From Microglena sp. YARC (lineage: Eukaryota; Chlorophyta; Chlorophyceae; Chlamydomonadales; Chlamydomonadaceae): a DNA stretch of 64,000 bases. Numbering within the stretch: the stretch's first letter is position 1; the number at the start of each line of letters is the position of its first letter. The DNA lies in assembly GCA_022414725.1 (NCBI GenBank), contig CM039462.1, forward strand, positions 11,640,173-11,704,172. The letters are read 5' to 3'. Both the position numbers and the translations under genes were made by a program. Below are positions 41,101 through 55,451 of this stretch, one piece after another. The notes below the pieces were generated by a model. That model was not told where the DNA came from, did not search any database, and worked only from the letters and a program-made list of their open reading frames with translations.

Positions 41101-44100
41101 TACTATACCACCTACCACCATACCCATTCCACCAACAAACACCAACCATACAACACCAAACTTACCGCCAATATCCACCCCCAACTCACCACCCATCGAT
41201 CCACCAACAACACCTTCTATTGCAACGTACTAGCTCACCACCACCACCACCACCTACACCAAGCCAAACGCATCACATCTACCTAACACCAACACCACCG
41301 AACACCCGTCATCAACCAGTTCACCACCTACATCTCACCTACCACCTGAACACCATACACCAAACACCAACCACAACACCCATGCACGCACTCCAATGAC
41401 ACCACTCCGATCACACTCACTCCAATCATACCTTTCCATCCAAGTCTGACCACCTCAACTCACCACATTCCAGTTCACGCACCCAACTTCACTACACCAT
41501 CACCTATCTTACCACATTCACTGCATCACACCCATCCAATCACATTTCACGCCAACTCACCACCACCATCATACCACTACCACTATCAACCATTTCCGGC
41601 ACCACCACCATCACCATTCACCAAATCAACACCAACACCAACACCACCAACACCCACACATTCACCCATCGATTTACCATTCTACCATTACACCAGGACA
41701 CTCCAACATCCATCCACCCTATGCATCCACCCAACGACTTCACCAACCCACCACCTATCCACCACCACCACCACCACCACAACACCACCACCATCATCAC
41801 CAACACCAACTACCACCACCTAATGGCACACCATTCACCACCCACTCACGCACCCAGTCCACCACCATCACCGGACATACCACCACTGAACCACCACACC
41901 TTACCGGCGGAGCGCAGCACCCCATGCACCACCCAACTCACCACCACCATTCACCACACCCAAATCACCACCATCCAACTAACCACTCCAACTCACCACC
42001 ATTTCCATTTTCATCCACCCCAACTCACCACCCCCCCACCATCACCATCGTGATGGTTCCACCATCAACCATCACCACATCACCCATCAGTGCGCTATCA
42101 GCCATCACCATCACCCATCACATCATCACCATCACCAACAACCAACACCACCAACAACCAATTCACCACCCAAACTCCACCACCACTATCAACCACCCAT
42201 TCACCATCCGACCAAACCAACACCAACAACGGGACACAGCCAACACCCCGATGTTTGCGAGGCTCACCCAACTCACCACCAACCAGGCACCACCAACAAC
42301 ACCCTATGCCACCACCCCAACTTCACCACCACCACCACCACCACCACCAACCACCAACACCACCCACCATACAACCACCAACAAGTCGCAACCACCAAGT
42401 ACACCCCCCATTCAAACACCACCAGCACCCATGTCACCACCACCATCCACCACCATCCAACACCACCCAACTCACCCCATTCACCACCACCAACTCCACC
42501 ACACATCACCATCACCGATACAACACACCACCTCATCACCCACCATCAACCAATACCACCACCCCACCCACCACCACCATTCCAATTCACCACCCAACTC
42601 ACCACCACCATCACCCACCACCAACACCACAAGGTTCACCATCACAACATTCCAACCACTCACCATATCACCACCACCGTCATCACCAAACACCACCAAC
42701 ACCCAACACCGACCAACCACCACCACCCCCAACTCACCACCACCAAGCACCCAAACAAGTTACCACCCACCCATGCAACACCACCATTCCACCCATTCAC
42801 CCAACACCACAACCACATACCACCAACACCCCATTCACCACCCAAGTCACCACCACCATCACCACCACCACCACCAACACCAACACCACCAGCACCCCAT
42901 GCACCACCCAACTCACCACCACCATCACCACCACCCAAATCACCACCATCCAACTAACCACCCAACTCACCACCATTCACCACCATTTTCACTCACCCAA
43001 CTCACCACCACCATCATTGCACCATCACCATCAACCACCATCACCAACACCAACACCACCATCACCATAGCCCACCATCCCCACCGCCCATCACCACCCA
43101 CACATCACCATCACCATCGCACCAACACCAATCAACACATTCACCAACCACCCCATTCACCCACCCAACCTCACCACCACCGCCCTTATCAACACCAACA
43201 ACACCATGCACCACCCAACTCACCACCACCACCCAACACCCCCACCAAACACCAAACACCACCCAAACTCCACACACCAAACACCACACCAACCGGTTAC
43301 CCCATTCACCACCCAACTCACCACCATCGCCAACACCATACCAACACCACCAGCACCATGCCACCAACCCCCAAACTCACCACCAACCATTCACCCGCAC
43401 CCAAATCACCACATCCAACTACACCACCCCCCACTCCAGCCACCAAGCTCACCCACCACCACCACCAACACCAACACCACCCGAGACCACCACACGCACC
43501 ACCAACACAAACACACCACCCCATCACAACACACAAACACCCCAACACCATCACCACCCAAGTCTCACCACACCATCACCACCACCAACAACACCACAAC
43601 CCATCACCACCCACCTCACCACCACCATCACTCACCACCCCAATCACCATTCCATCACCACCCAACTCACCACCAACATCACCCAACTCACCACCATCAC
43701 CATCAATCACCATCACCACCAACACCAACACAACACAACACCATTCCCACCCACCCAACATCCCACCACCAACCAATCACCAACAACCAACACACCAACA
43801 CCAACACACAACCCACCAACTCACCACCAACACCATCACCACCAACCCACGTCTGCGGATGCACCACCACCACCACCACCCACCTCACCACCATCACCAT
43901 CACAACCATCACAACCACTAAACCACCAACTTCACCACCATTCAATTCACCACCAACACAGAAACCACCCACCACCAACACCAACACCCCAACTCACCAC
44001 CAACCACCACCACCACCACCACCACCACCATCACCACCACCACCACAAACCCACCATCACACCCAACCACCACCACCAACACCACCACCACCATCACCAC

Positions 44101-44480
44101 CACAACCACCACCACCACCAATCAACACCACCACCAACAACACAACACCACCACCACCAACCACCATGCCACCAGCACCACTACAACCACTACCACACAA
44201 CCACCATCACCAGCCACCACCACCACCATCACCACCACCAACACCACCACCCAACAACAACACCATCACTTAGTCTATTTTGATTTGATGCTCACCATAA
44301 GGACATTTCCCAGCTAGGAAAAAGTTGCGTATCTAGAGGCTCTCCACCACTACCACCACCACCCAACTCACCACCACCCAACTCACCACCACCACCAACT
44401 CACCACCACCCAACTCACCACCAACGGTCACCATCACCCACCACCACCCAACATCCAAACTACTCCCCCCCCCCCCCCCC
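41101..44480. repeat. CACCAC/AACACC satellite, about 3.3 kb
   Basis: Almost purely C and A with T, unit near CACCACCAACTCACCACC. It creates long open frames of His, Pro and Thr that I do not regard as genes. A poly-C run lies near 44465-44480. Confidence 0.95.
44283..44345 (+). pseudogene. Decayed partial copy of the next exon
   Basis: GATGCTCACCATAAGGACAT and TGCGTATCTAGAGGCTCT match the exon at 44525 with small indels. It sits inside the CACCAC satellite. Confidence 0.65.
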
Positions 44481-44524
44481 CACTCTCCATTCACCACCCA
44501 AACCCCCCACCACCACCCCCACCA

Positions 44525-44672
44525 GGCTATGATTGATGCTCATCAGAAGGACATTGCAGCTAGGAAAGTTGCGCATCTAGAGGCTCTCAAAGAGGAGTAC
44601 GGAGGGCGCAGAAGTAGTGACAATGGACCTCCAGCTGAACGACGGTCCTTGGTGGACAAGGAAACCTGGATA
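44525..44672 (+). CDS. Host gene exon (49 codons)
   Basis: Acceptor CCCCACCAG and donor ATAG-GTATGTGC. Codes AMIDAHQKDIAARKVAHLEA then LKEEYGGRRSSDNGPP, a charged helix. The donor side and following intron are duplicated near 44915-44990. Its end phase does not fit the next exon I found, so an exon may be missing or an indel present. Confidence 0.5.
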
Positions 44673-44869
44673 GGTATGTGCAAAGGACTGTGTGTAGCTG
44701 TATGTATCTGCAAAATAATGTGTAGCTGTATTTGTATCTGCAAAGGGAATTCTATAGATGTATGTATGTGCAAAGGACTGTGTAGATGCAAGGGTCGGGG
44801 TTGTAGGGTGTGGGTTTGGATGGAGGTGAGGGGGTTGTGTTGGGTAGTGAATGTGGGGCATAAGTAGGC

Positions 44870-45260
44870 AGGCGGCAGTCAGATCAGGCAGGTAGGCAGG
44901 ACGGCTGGCAGGGACTGTCCTTGTGGACAAGGGGAAACCTGGATAGGTATGTGCAAAGGGACTGTGTAGCTGTATGTATCTGCAAATAAGTGTAGCTGTA
45001 TGTATCAGACAGACAGACAGACAGACAGATAGACAGACAGACAGACAGACAGGCAAGGAGGCAAGCAGGTAGGCAGACAGTTTGTAGAATAGACAGACAG
45101 AGCCAATGAACGGCTGGCAGGACAGACTGCTGGCCACGGACGGACGGACGGACAGACAGACAATTTACTTCTGCACGTCATCCAATATGATTAAATATAT
45201 ATATACATATATAATATATAATATATATATATATATATTATATATATATATATATGTTGA
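44870..45260. repeat. GGCA/GACA and TATA microsatellites, exon-edge copy
   Basis: Duplicate of the 44.67-kb exon end plus donor (GGAAACCTGGATAGGTATGTG), then GACAGACA runs and an AT run at 45197-45255. Confidence 0.85.
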
Positions 45261-45509
45261 AGACATCCAGCAGCCCATTTGCCCTTGCACTGAGGCCCAA
45301 CCACCAACATGATTCATTATACATGTCTTCATTATGTATGTTGCAGTCCAGGGTGGACCAAATCTTCATTATACATGTTTCAAAGGATGCTTCTGTTTGA
45401 ACACACTGTCACAAGCCTTCCTAAAGTCAATGGAAGCACAAGCTACCGTTTTTTATTGGTAAAGCTCCACCATGTGGCGCAGTATAAAATGACTTGCCTG
45501 ACTGTATGG

Positions 45510-45770
45510 TACTGACAGTCCCAGGGGGTAAGCCAAATAGGCTAAAGGGACTTGCCCAACCGTATAGGAAGGGTCTTAAAAAAAAAGCACTGATTGAACT
45601 GAACCCCCAAACAATCGTTCTACCAACGGGGGACCTGAGTTTGCTCCCCTGCTTATGTAGCCTAACTTCCACTACTTGTCCCCACCCCCGCCCCGCCTTT
45701 GCAGAAAATGAAATGAACTGAAACCCCAAACAATCGTTCTACTGACAGGGGCCCTGAGTTCGTTTGGTAA
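45510..45770 (+). mobile_element. Dispersed repeat R1, copy
   Basis: CAGTCCCAGGGGGTAAGCC to ACAATCGTTCTACCAACGGG, with a second partial end at 45722-45765. Confidence 0.7.
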
Positions 45771-45959
45771 TAGAGTGATAGTTTAATTCAACGACAGGCA
45801 TAGAATCCTGAACTGAAAATGTGCGCTTTCAGTTTCGCATTCACTGTCAGCCGCCATGGTAGCACTGTCCAGGTAAAGTAGCAGCCCGTTCTCTACTGCC
45901 TGAAGACAGGGCTCCCTTAATACCACACCCTGCCAGGCGCTATCATTATGAATGTGGTT

Positions 45960-46440
45960 ATCTCTCCACACACCAGCAATCTGTCTTATTGCACCTAGAC
46001 ACCCCTACACACTCCAGCCCCTCCCATCTACACCCCTACACACACCAGCACCTACACCTACACTTGCACTTACACCCCTCCACACACCAGCACATACACC
46101 TAAGCCAACACCCACACTAGCACCTTCACCCCTTCACACTCCAGCACCTGCACCCCTACACACACCAGCACCTACACCTACACTTGCACCTACACACCTA
46201 CACACACTTGCACCTACACGCCTACACTCTCCAGCACCTGCACACCTACACCTACACTTGCACCTACACCCCTACACACACCTACACCTACACGACTACA
46301 CACTCCAGCACCTGCACCCCTCCACACACCAGCACCTACACCTACACTTGCACCTGCACCTCCACACCACCAGCACCTAGCACCTACACTTGCACTACGT
46401 CCCCTCCACACACCAGCACCTACACCTAACACCAACACCA
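45960..46440. repeat. CACCTACAC satellite
   Basis: Units CACCTACACCTACACTTGCA and CACACACCAGCAC; open frames here are artefacts. Confidence 0.9.
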
Positions 46441-46518
46441 CCAGCGACCCTGGTCTCCTTGCACTAAAGCCACCAGTGACATGATTAATTCTGCATGTCT
46501 AAATGAATCACTGTAGCA

Positions 46519-46668
46519 CGCAAACTCAGGGCCCCTTGCGGCCCGACGGTAAATACGATTGTTTGGGGTTCAGTTCATCAGTGCTTTTTCTTTCTCAGCA
46601 CCCTTTCCTAACACGCTGGGCAAGTCCCTTTAGCCTATTTGGCCTACCCCTGGACTGTCACATACATA
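46519..46668 (-). mobile_element. Dispersed repeat R1, copy with CATA tail
   Basis: ACTCAGGGCCCCTTGCGGCC to CTACCCCTGGACTGTCAC, followed by ATACATAC. Confidence 0.8.
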
Positions 46669-46691
46669 CATACATACATACTTGTCTTCAG

Positions 46692-46939
46692 GTTGGCTGC
46701 TGCTGATGACCAAGAGATAAGAGCAGTGGAGGATCAGGAAGGAGAAATGCGCCTTAGGGGAAGAGGAAGCAATGAACCTGATCCCACTCGATCCATAGAT
46801 GGTGACGTGCAAGTGCGCACAGGAACACCATTGATACACAGTGAAGGGTTTCAGATGGATCCGGAGACCGGTCAGCCTGTGGCTGTGAATGAGCAAGTTG
46901 GAGATAGGGACAAAGCTGCATCCAACGACTATGATGAAC
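46692..46939 (+). CDS. Host gene exon (about 82 codons)
   Basis: Acceptor CTTGTCTTCAG. Codes LAAADDQEIRAVEDQEGEM, then GFQMDPETGQPVAVNEQVGD and SNDYDE; acidic. I set the donor at GAAC-GTACGA because that phase joins the exon at 49416. The alternative CTG-GTTTGT (46950) would not. Confidence 0.5.
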
Positions 46940-46959
46940 GTACGATCCTGGTTTGTAAA

Positions 46960-49410
46960 CTCCTGCCACCCCCCCATACCCACACACACAAATACACCCA
47001 CACATACAAACACACCATAAAAATCCCTATCCCCATCTCCATACGATACTGTGTTTGTGAACTCCTTCCCCCCCCATCTCCCCCCCCCCCACCCACCCAC
47101 CCACACGCACATACACACACACACACCAACACCCCATACATATCCCTATCCCCATCTCCATACGATACTGGTTTGTGAACTCCTCCCCCCCCCACACACA
47201 CACCCACCCCCATCCCCACCCCACGCACCCCTCCACCCCCACACCCCACGCACACACACACACACACCTACAAACCATCCCCATCCCCCACCCACCCACC
47301 TCCGCCCACCCCCCACCCCCACACTCCCACGTACACCTACACACCTACAACCAATCCCGTCCCCATCCCCATCTCATCCCATCCCATCTCAGTCCATTTG
47401 GCAACCCCTGAACTATAACATACATACATGCATGCATACATACACCCACAAATCTCTCACACCCTCATCACCCTCAGCTGTGCAGCATTTTCTGACTATG
47501 GCAGTGTTGCTCCTGGTCCAATCTTTAAGTTGCAACCAAGGGAACCCACACACTCACCACCCACCACCACAGCTTGTGGGCCAACCACCAATATTGCATA
47601 CATACACCCACAAATCTCTCACACCCTCATCACCTTCAGCTGTGCAGCAGTTCTGACTATGGCAGTGTTGCTGCTGTTCCAATCTTCAAGGTTTCCTCAA
47701 GGGCAAAAACCTGGCAACCCTTGGACTGTAGCATACATACATACATACATACATACATACATACATACATACAATAATACATACATACATACATACATGC
47801 ATGCATACACACTCATCACCCTCACCACAAACTCATCACCCACACGCTCACCACCCACCACCACAGCTTCCCCTGACTATGGCAGTGTTGCTGCTGTTAC
47901 AATTTAAAGGTTCCCTCAAGGGCAAAAACTTGGTAACCCTTGGACTGTAGCACACACTCATACATACATACACGCATGCATACACACATGCACCTCAAAT
48001 ATCTCCTACACACTCATCACCCTCACCACACCCTCACCACCCACACACTCATCACCCACACACTCACAACCCACCACCACAGCTTCCCCTGATTATAGCG
48101 GTGTTGCCGCTGGTCCAATCTTCAAGGTGCACTCAAAACCTTGGCAACCCCTGGACTGTAGCATACGTACATATGTGCATGCATGCATACATACATGCAC
48201 CTCAAAATATCTCCCACACAATCATCACCCTCATCACCCACACATCACCCACACACTCAGCAGCCACACACTCAAGAGAACTGCTGGTCTAATCTTGAAG
48301 GTGCACTCAAGGGAACACCTTGTCCACCCCCACCCCACCCCATCCTATCCCATCCCATCCCATCTTACCCCACCCCAGCCCAGCCCACCCCACCCACTTC
48401 ACTCCAACCCACCCACTCCACCCCACCCCACCTGGACTGTAGCCATACAAAGATGCATGCATACACATATATAAAATACATTAAACATACGCCTTATTAA
48501 ATGGTGTGAGGTTGAGGGGGCCAGCCATTGGGTCCACCACCAATATTGCATACATTCACATCCAAAGACCTCCCTCACATGCATCAACCTCGGCTGTGCA
48601 GCTCTCTCAGACTATGGTGGTGCAGGGTACTACAAAGCGCGCGTCAGCTTTTTGAGCCCCACTGCGCGTTTCGCGCAGTTTTTGCACTACAAAGCGCTGA
48701 CCAATTTGACGTTTGTGCGCTTTAAGCTTTAAGTGCTCACCAATTTGACAAAATGTAGTACAAAATGTAGTACCAAAATGTAGTACCAAAATGTAGTACA
48801 AAATGTAGTGACTGTGGTGGTGTTGCTGCTGGTCCGATCTTCAAGGTGCTTTAAAGGGGACACATTAGCGACCCATGGTCTGTAGCATACATGCATACAT
48901 ACATACATGCATGCATACATTTGAATAGGCAGAACAAAACACGGTGAGCAATGCAACATGAGCCTAACAGAAATGAGTGGATCCTGGAGTACATACATAC
49001 ATGCGTCTAAAAATATCTCCCACACAATCAGCACCCTCATCACACACTCAGCACACACTCAGCACACACACACTCAGCACACACACCCTCAGCACACACT
49101 CAGCACACTCACACTCAGCACACACTCAGCACACACACACTCAGCACACACACACTCAGCACACACTCAGCACACACACACTCAGCACACACTCAGCACA
49201 CACACACTCACCCGGCTCCACAGCTTTCTCGGACTATGGCGGTGTTGCCGCTGGTCCAATCTTCAAGGCTGCACTCAAGGAAGAAACTTGGCAACCCCCT
49301 GGACTGTAGCATATGTACATATGTGCATGCATGCATACACACATACATACATGAACCTCAAAATATCTCCCACACCCTCATCACCCCCACCCCCCCCACA
49401 CACACACCAC
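46960..49410. repeat. Intron of tandem repeats with decayed exon-edge copies
   Basis: Includes a 113-bp duplicate (GATACTGGTTTGTGAACTCC), CA/CCCA tracts, and at least seven copies of the next exon's start (GACTATGGCAGTGTTGCTGC, near 47490, 47650, 47880, 48090, 48820, 49230). Each is followed by CCTGGACTGTAGCATACATA-type sequence. Confidence 0.85.
48626..48815. mobile_element. Dispersed repeat R2, copy
   Basis: Contains the perfect hairpin CTGCGCGTTTCGCGCAG (48662-48678), CAAAGCGC and GCGCTTTAAGC. Ends in tandem AAAATGTAGTACC. Related to 61166-61330. Confidence 0.7.
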
Positions 49411-49415
49411 CACAG

Positions 49416-49598
49416 CTTTCTCGGACTATGGTGGTGTTGCTGCTGGTCCAATCTTCATGGTGCCCTTGAGGAAACCCGTTGGAGGATTCAAAACATTGCT
49501 TGAGGAACGCGAGTTTGAAGCAGCCAGCATGATGGTGCCCCAGATTGCCTTTGTCCCGACTGAAGACTTCGATGCCCTGGACTTTGCTGTTAGGCCAG
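49416..49598 (+). CDS. Host gene exon (61 codons)
   Basis: Acceptor CACCACAG, donor GCCAG-GTAGGG. Codes FSDYGGVAAGPIFMVPLRK then MMVPQIAFVPTEDFDALDF. The frame ends with a split Gly codon that continues correctly into the exon at 51965. The 3' part with donor is tandemly repeated downstream with a 197-bp period. Confidence 0.65.
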
Positions 49599-51964
49599 GT
49601 AGGGATGGAGGAGGGTTGAGCTGGGGTGGAGAAAAACCCGTCGATCAAAAATAAATTAATTAAATCAATAAATAAGTTGGCAGGTTGAAACATTGCTGGA
49701 GAAACGCGAGTTTGAAGCAGCCAGCATGATGGTGCCCCAGATTGCCTTTGTCCCGACTGAAGACTTCGATGCCCTGGACTTTGCTGTTAGGCCAGGTAGG
49801 GATGGAGGAGGGTTGAGCTGGGGTGGAGAAAAACCCGTCGATCAAAAATAAATTAATTAAATCAATAAATAAGTTGGCAGGTTGAAACATTGCTGGAGGA
49901 CGGCGAGTTGAAGCAGCCAGCAAGATGGTGCCCCAGATTGCCTTCTTGCTGGCTGATGATTTCGATGCCAATCAACCACCCATCCACATCCCATGCCTGC
50001 ACATATCAGATCAGCCCGCTGGTCCAGTCTTGCCAGCGGCTTATGAGTTAAACTGTCAATCAACCACCCATCCACATCCCATGCCTGCACAGGTCGCATC
50101 CGCCCCACCATTCCAGACCTGTCAGTGGCTACAAGTGTACAAGGGGGCTCCTTACCGCACATTTCAGCGCATTGAATCCATGATTAGTGATCCTAATGAG
50201 GAGGCTTATGCCCCATGATTTCAACTAGCCATCCCCATCCCTTGCCTTCACAGGTTTTTTTTGCCCCACCATTACAGACCTGCCAGCAGCTTATGATTTC
50301 AAATGCCATCCAACACCCATCCCCATCCCATGCCTGCACAGGTCAAATCCGCCCCACCATTCCAGACCTGGCAGCTGCTTACCAGTTCAATTGCTAATCA
50401 AACGCCCATCCCTTGCCTTCACAGGTTTTGTCTGCCCCACCATTACAGACCTGCCAGCAGCTTATGATTTCAAATGCCATCCAACACCCATCCCCATCCC
50501 ATTCCTTCACAGGTCAAATCCGCCCCACCATTCCAGACCTGTCAGCGGCTTACAATTTCAAATGTGTATCAAACATCCATCCCCATCCCATGCCTTCACA
50601 GGTTTTGTCTGCCCCACCATTCCAGACCTGCCAGCAGGCTTATGAATTCAAACTGTCACTCAAAACACCCAAACCAATCCCATGCCTTCACAGTTCGAAT
50701 CCGCCCCACCATTCCAGACCTGCCAGCGGCTTACCAGTTCAAATGCCAATCAAACGCCTGTCCCTTGCCTTCACCGGTCGAATCCGCCCCACCATTCCAG
50801 ACCTGGCGGCTGCTTACAATTTCAAATGTGTATCAACCACCCATCCCCATCCAATGCCTTCACAGGTCAAATCCACCCCACCATTCCAGACCTGGCAGCA
50901 GCTTATGAGTCAGCCCGCAAGCCACTTCCAGTGTACAAGGGGGCTCCGTACCGCACCCTCCAGAGCATTGAATTTATGCTGAGAGATCCTAATGAGGAGC
51001 CGTATGCCTCATTATTTCAACCACCTATCCCCATCCCATGCCTGCACAGGACAAATCCGCCCCACCATTCTAGACCTGCCAGCGGCTAATGTGTTAAAAT
51101 GTTAATCAAACACCCAAACCAATCCCATGCCTTCACAAGTCACATCCGCCCCACCATTCCAGACCTGTCAGCAGCTTACGAGTTAAAATGCCAATCAAAC
51201 ACCCAACCCCATCCCATGCCTTCACAGGTCAGATCCACCCCACCATTCCAGACCTGCCAGCAGCTTACGAGTTCAAATGCCAATCAAATACCCATCCCCA
51301 TCCCATGCCTGCACAGGTCAGATCCACCCCACCATTCCAGACCTGGTGGCAGCTACCAGGGAACAAGAAGGCTCCCTACAGCTCCCTACCGCACCCTACA
51401 GCAAGTTAAAGTCATGATTCAAATTTCAATCAAACACTCATCCCAATCCCATGCCTGGACAGGTCACATCCGCCCCACCATTCCAGACCTGTCAGCAGCT
51501 TATGAGTTAAAATATTAATCAAACACCCAAACCAATCCCATGCCTTCACAGGTCACATCCACCCCACCATTCCAGACCTGTCAGCAGCTTATGAATTCAA
51601 ATGCCAATCAAATACCCATCCCCATCCCATGCCTGCACAGGTCAGATCCACCCCACCATTCCAGACCTGGTGGCAGCTACCAGGGAAAAAGAAGGCTCCC
51701 TACAGCTCCCTACCGCACTCTACAGCAAGTTAAAGTCATGATTCAAATTTCAATCAAACACTCATCCCAATCCCATGCCTGGACAGGTCACATCCGCCCC
51801 ACCATTCCTGACCTGTCAGCAGCTTATGAGTAAAAGTGTTAATCAAACACCCAAACCAATCCCATGCCTTCACAGGTCACATCCACCCCACCATTTCAGA
51901 CCTGGCGGTGGCTTACCAGTTCAAATGCCAATCAAACGCCCATCCCCATCCCATGCCTGCACAG
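49599..51964. repeat. Intron: 197-bp repeats, then about 90-bp units carrying splice acceptors
   Basis: 49599-49975 repeats the preceding exon's 3' half and donor with a 197-bp period. From 49990 about twenty units repeat CATGCCTTCACAG followed by GTCAAATCCGCCCCACCATT, i.e. the acceptor and first codons (QIRPTIPDLxAAY) of the next exon. Three units extend further into exon sequence (near 50120, 50905, 51345). Confidence 0.85.
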
Positions 51965-52235
51965 GTCAGATCCACCCCACCATTCCAGACCTGGCGGCAG
52001 CTTATGAATCAGCCCGCAAGCCACTTCCAGTGTACAAGGGGGCTCCGTACCGCACCCTCCAGCGCATTGAGTTCATGATGAGAGATCCTAATGAGGAGCC
52101 GTACGACCCAGAGGCAGAGGCAGAGGAGGCGGCGGAAGCTGCAGCTGAGGCAGAGGAGCAAGAGGGAGAGATGAATGATGGTCTATTCTTCAAGAAGCGG
52201 GAGGAAAAGGAGGAGGCGGATAAGGAGCTTACAAG
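51965..52235 (+). CDS. Host gene exon (90 codons), acidic/coiled-coil
   Basis: Acceptor GCCTGCACAG, donor TACAAG-GTATGC. Codes QIHPTIPDLAAAYESARKPL, then YKGAPYRTLQRIEFMMRDPN, an EAEEAAEAAAEAEEQE stretch and FFKKREEKEEADKELT. The split Arg codon continues into 56698. Its 3' half is duplicated at 52298-52430 behind an R1 fragment. Confidence 0.65.
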
Positions 52236-53345
<1,110 letters not shown>

Positions 53346-53357
53346 CGACGTGTACAA

Positions 53358-53399
<42 letters not shown>

Positions 53400-53407
<8 letters not shown>

Positions 53408-54940
53408 TTACTATTACTAGTACGGTAGCCCGTGTGGCCGTGGGCCACACCTACTCTCACCTACTCTCATTCCTACTCACACCTACTCTCACTCTCAAGA
53501 CCCCCCCCCCCCCCCCCCCCAACCCCCCCAACCCCCCCAACCCCAAACCCCCAACCCAATCGTAGTACGGTGCCCGTTTGGCCTTTGGCCACACCTATTT
53601 GGGGCTGGTTACATAATGGTTTACACTTGACCCCCCCCCCTCATTCACACACCACCACGACCAAACCATTGACCGTTTACACTTGAAACCCCCCTCCCTC
53701 CGTTGGCCACACCTGTTTTTGGCTGGGTTGCAAAGAGGTTTTCTCTGCAGTGCATGCAACTTCAACATTGACGGACGCATATCCCTTTTATCCCCCCCCC
53801 CCCCCCCCCCCCAGGTATCTTCCCCCCACCCACCCACAGACATACTCCCTCACTCTTCCTGACATATTTCCTGACTCCATCCCTTATTCCCTTCCCCCAC
53901 CACAGCCATCCCACCAGCCACCACCCTCTTCCCACTCCCATCCCTCCCCTCCCTCATACACGCACCCACCAGCACACACATACTCCGTATCTGCCTCCCT
54001 CCACTTCAGCTGTGGGCTTTGCCATAGCTGAAAGGCAAACGGGACGATGAGCATCGACAACGTTTGCGCATCATCCGACTCCGCTAAAAGCATCGGACCT
54101 GCTTCCCTGCCACCTCAGCTGTGATTGATAGTCGACCCCACTGAAAAAGCTGAACCTGCGCAATCGCAACTGTATATAGCTAAAGCTTCTTCTTAGCGAG
54201 CATGTATTCAGTTAGGCCGAAGAACAATCCTGTTCACCGCAACTGCTCCCGAAATCAACTCGATCTGAGACTTGGAAGCATCGCTAGGTTCATCCATTCA
54301 ACTTTGCCGCGTGCTCGCTATAGCACAATGCACAGCGACGACATGTTTCTCGGTGCAGTGGGAAGAAGTTGCAGTCAAGTTGCTGATTTTAGATGTTCAG
54401 TCAAGTTAGGGCGAGAATGCTCAGCGAGATTTTTCATTCGGTCAACTTTGATGCGTAATTGCTATGGCGCATTGCGGAGCGACATGTTTCTCAATACAGT
54501 GGGAAGAACTTGCGGTCAAGATTGTGACATGGGATGGATGCGATTCGGACATTTCTGACAGGTCCGCTGACTCACCACGTCACCTCCCGTTGTCCGCAGC
54601 GACAGGTCTCTTGACGCAAGGGAAAGGTCTTGCAGAGATGCAGGGGAAAAAGCTTGTAGGAAGACGAACTGTAGCGCTACCGAAATCAGGTGGTTGAACT
54701 CAGGCGGGAAAAGGAGAAATCGGGCGGGATGCGCAACAGGTATAATACGCAGGAGGCGATGGTTGGATTAGGCAGAATTCGCAGGAGGCTAATCAGGCGG
54801 AAGTTGAAGCAGGAGGGATAAAAAGCGTGAATTGGCTGAGCGGGAATTGGCAGGGCGTGAAATGGCTGGGCGGGAAGTCGGTTAAGTCGGTTACGCGATG
54901 ACACCACCACGACCACCACGACCACCACGACCATGATTTT

Positions 54941-54946
<6 letters not shown>
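53400..54946. repeat. 1.65-kb tandem duplication, first copy
   Basis: From TACTAGTACGGTAGCCCGTG to CGACCACCACGACCATGATT. It contains a 118-codon open frame (54202-54558) whose two halves resemble each other (STLPRARYSTMHSDDMFLG against STLMRNCYGALRSDMFLN). Differences from copy two are mostly amino-acid changing, so coding is doubtful. Confidence 0.8.
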
Positions 54947-54989
<43 letters not shown>

Positions 54990-55045
54990 TAGTATTAGTA
55001 TTAGTATTAGTATTAGTATTAGTATTAGTATTAGTATTAGTATCC

Positions 55046-55084
<39 letters not shown>

Positions 55085-55090
<6 letters not shown>

Positions 55091-55419
55091 TAGTACGGTA
55101 CCCCGTGTGGCCGGTGGCCCACACCTACTCTCACGAAGCCCCCCCCCCCTAATCATAGTACAGTGCCCGTTTGGCCTTTGGCCACACCTATTTGGGGCTG
55201 GTTACATAATGGTTTACACTTGAAGCCCCCCCATTCACACACCACCCACCACCAAACCATTATCCGCCCCCTCCCCCCTTCCCTCCCGTTGGCCACACCT
55301 GTTTTGGGCTGGGATGCAAAACGGTTTTCTCTGCAGTGCATGCAACTCAAAACATTGACGGACGCATATCCCTTGCGATGGTCTCCCTTGTGCACCCACA
55401 AGCACACAAACACCACCGT

Positions 55420-55451
<32 letters not shown>

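Noticed and set aside
41924..43921. 665-codon open frame of His, Pro and Thr
   Set aside because: Produced by the CACCAC satellite, which lacks stops in several frames; no non-repeat content.
50000..52000. CRISPR-like array
   Set aside because: Units are contiguous with no unique spacers and derive from an exon edge with acceptor; the context is eukaryotic.
54202..54558. Protein gene in the 1.65-kb duplicate
   Set aside because: Copies differ mainly at amino-acid-changing sites and the frame is internally repetitive.
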